A stretch of DNA of 64,000 bases, from assembly GCA_016800925.1 (NCBI GenBank), contig JABCPU010000350.1:1-64000 (forward strand), read 5' to 3'. The notes below the pieces were generated by a model that was given only the letters and a program-made list of their open reading frames with translations, searched no databases and was not told where the DNA came from. Position numbers and translations under genes: made by a program. The stretch's first letter is position 1, and each line of letters begins with the position of its first letter. Positions 11,774-22,860 of this stretch are shown piece by piece. The DNA is from Suillus spraguei (Eukaryota; Basidiomycota; Agaricomycetes; Boletales; Suillaceae).

Positions 11774-12917
11774 TAGAGCAAGTCGATGAAATCCTTAAAA
11801 CCTACAAATGGAACTAATCTTGTCAGTGGCAGTGCCACAACACCGCTTTCGGTAATTACCAAACTCTTTCTCCGGACAGAGCAAAGCTTTGTAAACTTTG
11901 CCCAGTGGGACGACTTTGTTACTTGTACCATGTCTGTCAGCTATGGTCCCATTCTTATGGCGAATTGGCACTGCACAAACTCAACGAGATACAATCAAGA
12001 TTCGCTGAACGTAACACTAGGCCATTGTTCATTGTTTTTCTTCAAGTTGCACCTCCTTTGCTTCCTAGTACGTCCAATATTCTAGCTGTCACAGCGCTCC
12101 AATATTTATTCTTTGTATCCACAGATATAATATACAAAGGCTTCGTCCCAAGAACTACCGGTCGCAGCTTGAACTTACTTTTTTGAGCGCTGAAGAATTT
12201 TGCACCGTTTGCACCCCCGTTCGACTCTCCGTGAATGCGATGTCCAGTTGAAGGCTGTAAAAGCTTTACTTGCTCTTCCGTCACAATTGGTCTGCTTGGC
12301 ATGTTCACCTCAAGGATCACATTGATATAAAATCTTGATGCAGCTACTCGATACGCTACGGATGTCTATGGACAGTCCAAAGGTCAGGACATCTGATTTA
12401 TGACATCATATACCATCACAATACCACCACTGGTCCTGCGGTGGGTGTATTGGTGATTGCCGGAAACACGTTGCTGCCCCGCCGTGTTTCACTTGTACGT
12501 CGGACTATCATCGTAGTTCCCACGCATCGCCTCGATAAAGTCGAACTTTACTGAAAGTCGCGATCCGGACATACTTTCCATCGGCCTGTGTCTTGTGCCT
12601 TGAAGTCAATGCTAATTGTTCAGATGAACGAAGGGGACTAAACGTCATCGCTGACTCGCAGCGCAAGGCTTGATTTTCCGACGCCTGTCTGTTGCAACTA
12701 CTGTGAAGCCTCGAGCAATACTGCGATGCAGACAGTATATCAAAACATGATGTATGATTATTTGATTGCAGCCTACGTTTATTGATTTCTTCAAGACCAG
12801 TCGATACCATGCTTTGAGCCAGAAGCAGGCCTTTTACTTCACCTGGTAGGGTGCTGCGCTTGTAAAATTAACTTTGTCGTTTGATATGTCACACATGAGG
12901 ACAACTGCAGCTCCACT
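11774..12917. other. Intergenic with unassigned minus-strand frames
   Basis: Minus frames at 12042-12320 and 12508-12810, and a possible exon near 11820-11960, could belong to a small spliced gene. I cannot recognise a family or settle the exons. The first bases upstream of 11773 would hold the DOT1 promoter. Confidence 0.35.
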
Positions 12918-12925
12918 GTTGTACT

Positions 12926-13717
12926 CACCTGGATAGCCCAATTGGGAAGCCTTACTAGGCTTAGCAATAGCGTGCCTCGTGAACTTTATTTAGGCTCGAA
13001 ACTCGAAATATTCCAACACCAGCGTTAAATAACGCCCTAAATATTCTATTAACTTTGTACTGTAGCCTATAGCTAGGCTGGCACGTATCCCGCCTTATCC
13101 CGCCCTACGCCTGATACCGGCACTTTCCGCAAATCGCCCAACTTAGTCATAGAGGTTCATCTGGCGGGTTTCTCACGCCTCTGTACTCCTACCCCCTACA
13201 CTGCTGCACACTGCACGCTGCCGCCGCTGCTTCTACAGCCCAGCAGCCATCACCCAGGCCAACACTACGCTCTACAACATCCGCCCATCTTCCCCACCCA
13301 AAACCCCAGCGCCTCAGTGGTCTGTGCGCCCCCAGCTTGCAGCGCTGCAAGCATCCTGTAGGCTGCCTCTCACCTCGATCTACAACGCTTGTGCCCAGCA
13401 CCAAGTCGTCTCTGTGTCCCAAGAACGCTTCCTGCACCAACCTGCTTCCCACCTCATCATCCTTGCCCACCACTGCCCTCTACAACACCTGCCCAAGTGG
13501 TCCGTGCGCCCACTGTCAAACCTAGTCTTAGCTAACCGCCTACGCCTACAGAATCTTGCCTTGCGGATCGCACCATTCAGATCCACCAACGCCTGGTGTC
13601 ATCTACTCACCTACGCCTACAGACTCGACACTCGGGGATCGCACCATTCAACCGTTTGTCGACCTGGTCCGTGCGCCCACTATCACCCCGTCTCAGCTAA
13701 TCGCCTACGCCTATAGG
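12926..13717 (+). repeat. Left terminal inverted repeat of the KDZ element
   Basis: It was matched base by base to the reverse complement of 22061-22852. Outside its innermost 20 bases I find only three mismatches, all CG in this arm and CA in the other strand sense. The inner edge is blurred because it falls in a tandem repeat. Open frames of 60-180 codons on both strands here are by-products of the repeat, not genes. Confidence 0.93.
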
Positions 13718-13895
13718 ATCTTGACTTGCGGATCGCACCATTCAGATCCACCAATGCCTGGTGTCGTCTACTCGCCTACGCCTACAGACTTGACACTCGG
13801 GGATCGCACCATTCAACCGTTTGTCGACCTGGTCCGTGCGCCCACTATCACCCGGTCTCAGCTAATCGCCTTGCGGATCGCACCATTCAGATGTC
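13539..13895. repeat. 165-bp subterminal tandem repeat, two units plus a fragment
   Basis: Units start at 13539 and 13704, with a truncated third at 13869. Each contains two CCTACGCCTA(C/T)AG motifs and two GGATCGCACCATTCA motifs. The right arm of the transposon has only one unit, so the array differs between arms. Repeated short motifs near the ends are typical of transposase-binding regions (inference). Confidence 0.85.
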
Positions 13896-14241
13896 AACTT
13901 TCAGGCCACCTGGACTGTGCGTCCCCCTTGCCTCTCACTTCATCAAGCTTGCAGTTCCCACTGACGCCTCATTTGAAATATAATATTTTAAGACACCACT
14001 GCTGCCACCATTGCCATCCCGTCAGTTTGAAGACACCACTGCTATCGCCCTTGCCATCCTGTCAGTCCGGCACTTTCTCAAGTGTGCAGACTATCAACAA
14101 TGCTTAGAGGGACCGAGGCTTCGAGCTAGAGGGCCGCACAATCACATTATTGGTAGTACTTGACAACTGTACGCAACAATATATTTTTTTTTGCAATACA
14201 CAACCTCCATTCTGATATTAATGAGTGATGCCATACACAAA
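13896..14241. other. KDZ element subterminal spacer
   Basis: No gene is seen. A short imperfect duplication built on GACACCACTGCT and GCCATCC(C/T)GTCAGT occurs near 13990-14070, and there is a T-rich run near 14170. Confidence 0.45.
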
Positions 14242-14356
14242 AGCTATGACTCGACACTAGGTAAGTATAAGTGAACCTCCCTCACTACAACATTGGCGCG
14301 AGCTATGACTCGACACTAAGTATAAGTGAACCTCCCTCACTCCAACATTGGCACGG
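14242..14356. repeat. Tandem duplication covering the 3' end of a KDZ-borne gene
   Basis: Two copies of about 57 bp begin AGCTATGACTCGACACTA at 14242 and 14301. The second runs into the stop codon region of the gene ending at 14337. This is a small local duplication, of interest only because it duplicates the gene's end. Confidence 0.7.
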
Positions 14357-15866
14357 GGCCAAACATTCGATCTAAGTCAGCCAACACTCTATCACAGTCA
14401 AAGGGAAAGAAGTCATCACCAGGAACAGGTGGCTCTGTATCACGAGCAGCTGGATCAGGTAACTCTTCATCACCAGCCTCGCTGTCCTCAATAGTCTCAG
14501 CACTCTTGTACTGTTTGCGACGAGTTGTTGCAGGTATTGCTGCACTGCGGCGCTTCGTCCCTTTGTCAGATCGAGTGCGGCGGCGGCGATCAATTATTGC
14601 GCCACTCTTGAGCTTCTCTTCATGCTCCAGACGGAGTTTCTCGAATTCTTCGTCGCTCAAGGACTTCCAGTAAGTCGTACCATCATCCCACCTATTGCAA
14701 AGCATCTGGAGGTCCGGAAGCGCACTCGATACTTGACTAAGATTTGTAAACGGAATTTGATCTGGCCATCCTTCCACAACAACCTGGTACCGCTGTACAA
14801 CGTTGCGGAAGTAATGCGCCCATTGCATTTTTGCGCCAGTGTCACCGGTACACTCCTCTATTAATGAAATAAGTAAATTAATGTTGTAAATGCCAAAAAA
14901 AAAAAAAACTTACGAAGCTTTCGGTTGATGATGTCACGGATTTCTGCGCGTTTATCGGAGACGCGCTTCTGGTGGTTTTTCGCAGAACCTGAATACAATT
15001 AGAACGATGTAGCAATAAGAACAAAGACACTAACCTTTCATCCCCTGGACGGCGAAGCCTTCCATTTTGCTGACTAAATCTTGATTATCGATACCCATCA
15101 CAGTGTCCATGAAAATGTCAACACCTTGAGTAGCAAACGCGACACCTCGGAGGGGAACATCCGTAGAACCACGTGTAGTGTATAGAATAGATTCCGCGCC
15201 TGTACGACAATGGAGGCTCTTGAGCTAGAAGATGTGAGGAAATGTCAGAGACAAATTCAAAAAAGAACTACCTCGTTTTCCACTGCCTTCAAGGTTTGCG
15301 TGATATCGTTGATTTTCGACTTGGCCGTAACACGAACACCTGTCTTCTTCGTCTCTTTCCATTCAGTGAACTCGGCGAGAAGTTCAACTTGTTCTTCATT
15401 TGAGAGTGCGAGGTATTCGGACTTGTGTTCTCGGACAAGTGTTTGGAGCACCGCTTTACCATGGCTATCTAAAAAAAAAAACACTTGAGCACAACAGAAC
15501 ACGATGACACAATTATAATAAAAACTTACCGTTCTCTTTATCTTTGTTTTTCTTCCAGCAGAACGCGTTCCATAAATTAGCCTTAGAGCGCTTTGAACGG
15601 AGAAGGCCACGACCTATGTATAAATCGTTCTGAACTTGGCGGATACTTTTGTGGTGTGAAGACGCAATCAATTTGGTAGCATCATCGAGCTGCTTCCATG
15701 TGTCATCTAAGGCGTCCTTGAACCGAAGAGATTTGGTGCGTCGCTCGAGCCTGAGAGCCGCACGGGCTTCTTTACTGAGCACAACGTTCGAACGTCGACG
15801 GGCAGGTGGCTGGATGAGTCTAGCGTTTGAACTGCGCTTGTTGGCGAAGAATGACTGGGCAACCAT
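14337..15866 (-). CDS. KDZ-element accessory protein, C-terminal type (function unknown)
   Basis: This multi-exon minus gene inside the transposon has its ATG at 15866 (MVAQSFFANKR). The exons encode a basic N-terminus with an RRRS stretch, a WNAFCWKKNKDKEN block, and SHGKAVLQTLVREHKSEY with ALSNEEQVELLAEF. A segment containing LYTTRGSTDVPLRGVAFATQG follows. The last exon (14337 to about 14850) has MQWAHYFRNVVQRYQVVVEGWP, a basic patch with RRRRTRSDKGTKRR, an acidic patch and a stop at 14337. I recall similar hypothetical proteins as common in agaricomycete genomes, but I cannot name a domain. Basic patches suggest nucleic-acid binding (inference). It is encoded on the same strand as the transposase. 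It may instead be the second half of a longer gene with the frame at 16127-17439. Confidence 0.7.
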
Positions 15867-16126
15867 TAGCTACAAGGAAGCAGCGGAGACAAGTCAACAA
15901 CCTGCAATCATTCATCCAGCTATTTAACGCACCGAGAAGGAAATTTTCACTCCGTCAACATTGTGGTTAGGCTCAAATATCACATCATTCTGTACTAAAC
16001 AAGGCAGAAACATCTGAGATCTACAGTAATAGTAAACCGAAAAGGTAAAGCGCACATGAAAAAACTAAAATGCCAAGGATCTTGAGGATGGTGGTAAGCA
16101 CAGATGACCGATTCTATGAATTGAAA

Positions 16127-17439
16127 TTAATATAAAAATGCGAAGAACGGAGAATGACTAACCTTCCATTTGGCGGCCTCAGGGTTGATGTCCCTTATAC
16201 CTACCTGTAGGTCCATGAGGAGGGCATTAGACAAGATGGAAGCTTGTTCGTAAGTCAAGTCCCATGTCGGGGACCTAAACACTGCCTCCCACCGGCTGCT
16301 GCGAACTGCTGCTACTAATGTTCGGAGCTTCGGCAGATTCTCGTCACCCAACTTCAAACGATCGAGTGCAGCATCTGTATACGGCCCAATACTAATAAGC
16401 GGCGACCCAACCATTGACAGATTGCAAGCGAATTGTCCCTGAGATGGCGCCGCAACGATCGGGACAGCCTTCGTGAATGCATCAGCCGGTCGGCGTTGAC
16501 GCATCTCCGAGCGTGGCGTCAATGTTTGGTTTGCAGATCCGGCAGCCAATTCCACACCACAACGAATAGCAGCAGAGTCCGAATGAAGGAGAGGGGACTG
16601 TAGATTGGTGGAAAAGGTGTCTGGGGCTTGCGCAGAGCATTGGATTCGAGCTCCTGTGGCAACCATAGGTGGAGGGATGTAGCGTGGTCCGGTAGTGCTG
16701 ATATGAGTTGCAGGGACTTCACCTTGTGTTAGCAATGCGAAGGATACAATAAAAATTAATTTACTTACAGCGCCTGCTGGGTTTCACCTTTTCAATGGCA
16801 CAGCGGGTAGCAAAACGTTGCAAATGAGGTACTGCAAACTCTTGTGCGAAAGCCTGTACTAACACAGCGAGATCTCCACCGATTCGCTGCTGCGTTTCCT
16901 GCAACTCGCGCGGGGTGATATAGACATCGATAGGAATTTGTTCGGGGGAGAGATTCGGCGGAGGTTCACTGCCAGCGCATCGAATGAGCAGAGATATCCC
17001 ACCGTCAAGACGGTCTTGCGTAGTGAGCTGAAAAATGTTGTGAGCTTCAAGAAAAAGAATCAAGGAAATGACTGACAGCGTCAAATACATCCTGGGTGGC
17101 TGCATCGAGTAGCTCGTTATGTGTGAGGGACCGCTCTTTTGCCTCGTTCACATTGTTTGACTGATTGAAGCTGATGTATGATGGGTGAAGCCCCCCCACT
17201 GTCCTAGTCTGATAATGGGAGCCGTCGATATGAGCGTCATGCCTCAGTAGAGCCCGTGCGGCTGCTTGACGCTCATTGTTGCTGAAGCCTGGCGCAAAGG
17301 TAGAATTATGATACAGCACAGCGAGACCTGTCATGTTGAATTGGTCGAACCGTTTGCTATCTGGACATGGTGAAGATGCCATGGAGTGCAATGGCGAAGA
17401 TTGCAATGACTTCAAGGGTGGTCTTGATGGTGGATGCAC
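16127..17439 (-). CDS. KDZ-element accessory protein, N-terminal type (function unknown)
   Basis: This spliced minus-strand gene lies between the transposase and the gene at 14337-15866. The ATG at 17439 opens a proline/serine-rich start; an in-frame ATG about 18 codons later is equally possible. Later exons carry TTQDRLDGGISLLIRC, IPIDVYITPRELQETQQR, and a long exon (about 16140-16720) with an alanine/serine linker and LRTLVAAVRSSRWEAVF. No catalytic motif is recognised. Reading straight on ends at 16127. If a GTTAGT donor near 16160 is used, the frame continues through a hydrophobic stretch to a TAG at 16021, giving a possible C-terminal membrane anchor. Tandem 49-bp repeats lie just upstream and could hold its promoter. 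Confidence 0.6.
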
Positions 17440-17570
17440 ACTAGGTGCAGTGGAGTCGTGTTTGCGAGTTTAACAAGTGTGTGGTAAGTAGTAATGATGG
17501 GCACGCTATATTATGTACACATAGATTACTGTACTCAGATTCTCAAATACAATCATGCCCAGCGCTCTAT

Positions 17571-17766
17571 GCCTGTATGCTACATTATGGCGCCGTAGTC
17601 TACATAGATAATCCACACTGCCTGTATGCTACATTATGGCGCTGTAGTCTACATAAATTATCTACACTGCCTGTATGTTACATTATGGCGCCATAGTCTA
17701 CATAGATTATCTACACTGCCTGTATGTTACATTATGGCGCCGTGATCTACATCTCAGTCCTATATA
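17571..17766. repeat. Four-unit 49-bp tandem repeat
   Basis: Units start at 17571, 17620, 17669 and 17718, each beginning GCCTGTATG(C/T)TACATTATGG and continuing CGCCGTAGTCTACATA with few differences. The array lies between the 3' end of the KDZ transposase gene and the 5' end of the neighbouring minus-strand gene. It could be regulatory or a binding array for an element protein (inference). Confidence 0.9.
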
Positions 17767-17893
17767 GATTCTCTACCAAGTATCCACTAAATATCTTCAG
17801 TATCACACATCTGTTGCGATCTTTGGTGGCAAAGTTTTTCATTATGAAGCGATAACTAAAGGTACAAGTTGCGGTATGTATGTGGTGCCCAAG

Positions 17894-20800
17894 TTAATCA
17901 ATGATTGACTGAAGAAAATCAGCCATGTCCTCCGTCAACGTGTCAATTTCTTCGCGATCAATGGCTTCTATGTCAGTATCCTCAGTATCAATGGTTTGCG
18001 AGATATCTGCAAGATCAATTGGTTGACCTGTGAAAACATTAGCATAACATCCAAGTTTGCTATTCGAACATACCATGGACAGCAGCGCGGTCAGCGCGGA
18101 CACCAACACCCCTGACTCCAGAAAAGCCTGTGAGTGTCATATACCAAACTTCTAATCTCAGATCCGATCATATCCGTCCAGATCCGATCGTTTCCATATC
18201 CGTCCGTTCCACAGATCCTGTCCGGACCACCCATCCGAATGTACTCACTTCTCGCACCTTAACTCCCTGGTGAACATCTGCGTCTATCTCCTTTCGTCAT
18301 TTCTCCTACTACCGGTACTCCGGCTGTTTATATTTCCGTCCTGTGTTACTGATCCGTTTCCTGTGTTCATTTCCGATTCATGCTTACTGATCCGCTGTGC
18401 AATAACTAATAGACTTCCGTTACACTTCGTACATAGCCCTCGGTCCCGGACTTGCTGATTATCCGTCTTAGATACTTACTGTATATAAACCACTTGTAGA
18501 TCTTCGTAGAACCTTAGTTCGAATATCATCTTAGATTCTGCTCATTCTGCCTCCTCCGGACTTAAGTCACTCTCCGCTTTAAAGTCACCTTCCGAGACTT
18601 AGGATTGACTCCTATAGTCCATACCTCCGACTCTATCTTCGGATAGTCCATCTCCGTTAGTTTCTAGTTGGGAACTCGTTCCGAAACTAGCCTTAATCTC
18701 TTTCCTCTCCTTACGTTCCGAATTACCTTCGGACGTATTACATCCGACACCTTCGGACACCCGGATCCGTCACGCAACCCCTTCCGGGTCTTCGGACGAA
18801 TAACTCCTCCCTGAAATAAAGGGCATTACTCAAGAAAGGGGCACAGTGTACGAACTGAGGCCAAAGCCCTTCGGATCTCTCTACCCTTGAGTACAGTCTT
18901 AACAGTGAGACTCTCGATGCGATTCAAGCGGTAGCAATGCATTGCATTGATAGCCGCACGTGAACGATGTTGGCGTTGCAGCTCGCAGCCTAGGTGCGGA
19001 TCCGAAACCTGAAGTTTCTGTATGACGGTAAGCATATGACGTTCTTCGTCGTGAATGGCGGTGCGCAAGCGGCGGACTTCGACATTGAGTCTAGTGATTT
19101 CTTCGCGTGCTCGACAAAGTTTGAAAAATTTGGTGGTTGCTTCTCGATGTCCTGGCTTTGACCAAGCACTGCTTCGAATATCGTTGCGAGAATATCGCAG
19201 AAGATCGAACTCGGCTACAAAACCATAATCAGCGATGTCTTTCCAAGAGATCTTGGAACGGGGTGGATTGAGGGCTGCGGCCTGTGTGTTGTAGCGATTA
19301 ATAGCATTACGGATGGCGTCCGAACGGCGTTGTAGAGCCTTGCCTAGCTGCTGGCGTAGCTTGTACCCTAGAAAAAAACAGTCGTTAGTGTTGGTATTTC
19401 GGCATAAACAAACTTACCTGTGCCCGATAGTGAGAGTTTGGAGAGTTCAAATAACCTCATCACCACGAGACGCTCGAGCTCATCTAGGGCAGTGCGGTAC
19501 TTACCCAGGGACGCCTCCTCCTTAAAACGTCGGTACTCTGGCCCACCAATCTCCCACCACTGGTCCACAGCCAGTTGTGTCTCGATATGCGCGACAAGCC
19601 CCTCAGCATGCTGTAACTTCGCATAGGAAGAGTCAACGCGGATCCGGGCTTGGGCGAGAGCATTGTTGATCTCCTCTAAACTACCGGTGGGAATGCTAGT
19701 CAGGGCGTTATTGCCGACTTCCCGAGCCACGTCCCAATCGGCACTAAATTATTTAAACATCAGGTCCATAATAACGGCATGCAAACTTTGCTTACCGTCG
19801 TTGAGTGAGCTCGTCGAGAACTTCAACATAGCGTATGCACAGTTGGTCTCGGACAGGTGGTAGCTTCAATCCGTCAAGATAATCACGCTCGTCTTTGAGA
19901 AATTGAACAAGATCGTCATCAGTAAGACTCAGCTCGGCTTTGATGACAGCTAGTTCAGCAGTAAGCGTCTGAATAGAGTTTAGCGCCTCGCGGTAGTGAT
20001 TCCAAATGAAATTGCCTGACAGAATCAGTGACAAAGTAATAAGACTTAATTAATAATATTCACTCACTGAGGGTCGCGTACTTGTCAGTGTCCCAGAATG
20101 AGAAATGTTCTTCGATAGTCTGACGCCGGTGGAATGGACTTGCGTGTCTCGTACTACGAGCAAGCTCGTTTGATGATGAGAAGATATGTTCGCACCCTTC
20201 GCCCTCGGTGTGTCCGGTTCCAGGGATGTACATGGGATGCCAGTCTAGCTGGCACTTACGGTTATGGGCGTGTCCGTGGAACGCGCCCACCATGAGACGA
20301 AAGTCTAACTCGCCCGCTCGCATACCCAAAGAACTGTTGGTCAGTGTCTTTGAGAACGCGCATCCAATATCGTAAGCGCAGCCGCCGTTTTTCCCGTATA
20401 CGGCGAGGAGCTTGTCAATTATGGCTAGCGGGTATTTCGCTCTGTTGTAAATCAGCGTTAGTCAAGATGAGCTAAAGAAAGAACTTAACAATTCTCCGCT
20501 CTGTATCATGTCGCAAGCTAGAACGACAAATCTATGACGGCACGCTGCGATAAATATCCCGGATTCGTCAAACACTGAAAACATTTTTTTTCGGGTCTCT
20601 GGACCAGCATTACGCCATCGGTTGACGCAACTGAATGCTGGGGTAGTGCCTTCGGCTGCGATTGTTTCGTCCTCCCAGTTATCGTCATTTGTGTCCCTCT
20701 ACATCATGTAGTCAGTCTATTGTTGCATGAAGAGAGGCTCGTCTTACCTCGCGTGTTTTGACTTCATCCTTGAACCTGTCTACGTCGCAAGTATCAATCC

Positions 20801-22041
20801 AATAATCAGAGCGTGCCTTGCGAGAGTCAATGCGTGGTTTTGAGCCATAAATTGTGGAGTTCCAGCGCTTCAAACTATTGTTGCCATCGATCGATACAAG
20901 CCAATCAAATTCAAGCGCTGGCTCGTCCTCTAATTTATAGAAGCAAGCTGGGCATGAATTGAGCATGCGCCAATTCAGTGTGTCCTGATCGAGTGCTGCG
21001 CGATGACGCTGTTTCACGCGGTGAAGGATTTCTAAATAGACGTCATAAGCGGCTGAAAATTGTGCGTTAAGGTACGGTCGATACGGTGTCTGTGCGGCAT
21101 TTTTAGATCAGTCAAATGATGTAATATACACGTACATCATGCAGGAAACAAAGACTTTTCACTTGGGCTTGAATGCTGAATCGGGGGCATGACCGATGGA
21201 TTTGACGGTATGCAGCAAGAGTGCGCAACGATATGGCAGCTGTGGGATAAAGCGGTGCGCACCCGATGTACCCATGGTAGATTAATGTCTCGTTAGGATA
21301 TCTGTGGGAGGGCTGCGATCGCAGTGAAGAGTGGCTTCGCTCTAGAAATGAATTAGCACACAAAGAATTGGAACTTTCATTAAACATACTGAAAAGGTCA
21401 ATTAGTTCTATGTTAGTTAGTGAAACACTAGAAGAATCATCTAGAAGTGGCTCCGCAGACATGTCGTCAAATGTTGGTAAGCCGTCACCAGAATCACGAA
21501 AACGATAGTCCAAGTAAGCGTCCACCAGCAGGTCTATTTGAAGCTGCCAGTGATTCGTTCGGCTTTCTGTGCGGTCCTCCCGAGTGCGGTGATCGATATA
21601 GCGACTGTGAATGATATAAGTAACAATCGAGACAGACGAGAAAAAACACACACTAGCCACCAAGGTCCGCTATTTGACCAGCGAGTCCCTCAAATGCCTC
21701 GTACTCCCCACCGGCATGACTCAGTTCCATCCCCTCCTCTCCTGGAGGCACGGTGTATGGTATTGATTCAACGTCCATTCCGTAGTCGCTCATCATGTTG
21801 TCCACCAACTGACGGTCCTCGCTCGACATCTCTGAGAGATCGCATTAGTTATATGTAAACAATAAGAATGTGAAGATATACCTTGGACTTGAGCCTGACG
21901 GCCTGCATCTGCTGCCTCCTTGCGTTGAAGCTGACGGCTAGCTTGAAGGATATGAGTCTGGCGATGTCGCCCTCGAAAGTTGTGCGAGATGATAGACTTT
22001 GAGAGGCCCTTAAGCTTAGAATGACCCCCTGCACGAGACAT
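17894..22041 (-). pseudogene. KDZ transposase with N-terminal CxC1-like region, broken by an LTR
   Basis: This multi-exon minus gene starts at an ATG at 22041 and ends at a TAA at 17894. The order is a basic N-terminus; MSSEDRQLVDNMMSDYG; a HAGGEYEAFEGLAGQ block near 21690; RYIDHRTREDRTE near 21590; YIGCAPLYPTAAISLRTL near 21230; and a CPACFYKLEDEP block with SIDGNNSLKRW near 20900. The core follows with DESGIFIAACRHR, CAYDIGCAF and FHGHAHNRKCQ...HPM, then GHTEGEGCEHIFSSSNELA...HRRQTIEEHF near 20290-20100, the KDZ hallmark region. A long helical C-terminus ends in an acidic tail. The reading frame is interrupted near 18905 by a solo LTR (18135-18904). The flanking coding sequence is otherwise in frame across the 5-bp duplication. 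The LTR supplies a stop after about 26 foreign residues, so a protein lacking only its acidic tail could still be made. Confidence 0.88.
18135..18904 (+). mobile_element. Solo LTR, family A (770 bp), inside the KDZ transposase gene
   Basis: It begins TGTCATATACC and ends GTCTTAACA, flanked by the 5-bp duplication GTGAG (18130-18134 and 18905-18909). It is the same length as the copy at 49170-49939. It is rich in CCG/TCCG motifs, so it has not lost its CpGs and looks young. It carries no coding sequence; short hydrophobic open frames in it recur in every family-A copy and are not genes. Confidence 0.93.
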
Positions 22042-22060
22042 AAGGAGCCGGTGTGAAGAT

Positions 22061-22852
22061 TCTGTAGGCGTAGGCGATTAGCTGAGACAGGGTGATAGTG
22101 GGCGCACGGACCAGGTCGACAAACGGTTGAATGGTGCGATCCCCGAGTGTCGAGTCTGTAGGCGTAGGTGAGTAGATGACACCAGGCGTTGGTGGATCTG
22201 AATGGTGCGATCCGCAAGGCAAGATTCTGTAGGCGTAGGCGGTTAGCTAAGACTAGGTTTGACAGTGGGCGCACAGACCACTTGGGCAGGTGTTGTAGAG
22301 GGCAGTGGTGGGCAAGGATGATGAGGTGGGAAGCAGGTTGGTGCAGGAAGCGTTCTTGGGACACAGAGACGACTTGGTGCTGGGCACAAGCGTTGTAGAT
22401 CGAGGTGAGAGGCAGCCTACAGGATGCTTGCAGCGCTGCAAGCTGGGGGCGCACAGACCACTGAGGCGCTGGGGTTTTGGGTGGGGAAGATGGGCGGATG
22501 TTGTAGAGCATAGTGTTGGCCTGGGTGATGGCTGCTGGGCTGTAGAAGCAGCGGCGGCAGCGTGCAGTGTGCAGCAGTGTAGGGGGTAGGAGTACAGAGG
22601 CGTGAGAAACCCGCCAGATGAACCTCTATGACTAAGTTGGGCGATTTGCGGAAAGTGCCGGTATCAGGCGTAGGGCGGGATAAGGCGGGATACGTGCCAG
22701 CCTAGCTATAGGCTACAGTACAAAGTTAATAGAATATTTAGGGCGTTATTTAACGCTGGTGTTGGAATATTTCGAGTTTCGAGCCTAAATAAAGTTCACG
22801 AGGCACGCTATTGCTAAGCCTAGTAAGGCTTCCCAATTGGGCTATCCAGGTG
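22061..22852 (-). repeat. Right terminal inverted repeat of the KDZ element
   Basis: This is the reverse complement of 12926-13717. It differs from it in the outer region only at 22089, 22275 and 22510, each a G-to-A change at a CpG. It contains one 165-bp subterminal unit instead of two. Confidence 0.93.
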
Positions 22853-22860
22853 GTTGTACT

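Larger units (their letters stand above)
12926..22852. mobile_element. Complete KDZ-superfamily DNA transposon (9,927 bp)
   Basis: Both ends carry the 8-bp direct duplication GTTGTACT (12918-12925 and 22853-22860), the duplication length reported for Zisupton-type (KDZ) elements. The element begins CACCTGGATAGCCCAATTGG and ends with its exact complement. The ends are long inverted repeats of about 790 bp. Inside are a KDZ transposase gene (minus, broken by a solo LTR) and two minus-strand reading frames of unknown role. There are also a four-unit 49-bp tandem repeat and a 165-bp tandem repeat. Coordinates include the 770-bp LTR inserted later plus its 5-bp duplication, so the original element was about 9.15 kb. 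Confidence 0.93.

Noticed and set aside
13189..14107. Open frames of 60-180 codons on both strands in the left KDZ arm
   Set aside because: They lie in the terminal inverted repeat and 165-bp repeat, recur in mirror image at 21849-22589, and have no motifs. They are by-products of repeat composition.
17521..17766. Possible CRISPR-like array at the 49-bp repeats
   Set aside because: The units are contiguous with no unique spacers, and the genome is eukaryotic; this is a tandem repeat.
18270..18458. Hydrophobic frame of about 62 codons that recurs at 48731, 49615, 51398 and 60367
   Set aside because: It occurs at the same offset in each family-A LTR and varies with its CpG decay. It is LTR sequence, not a conserved protein.
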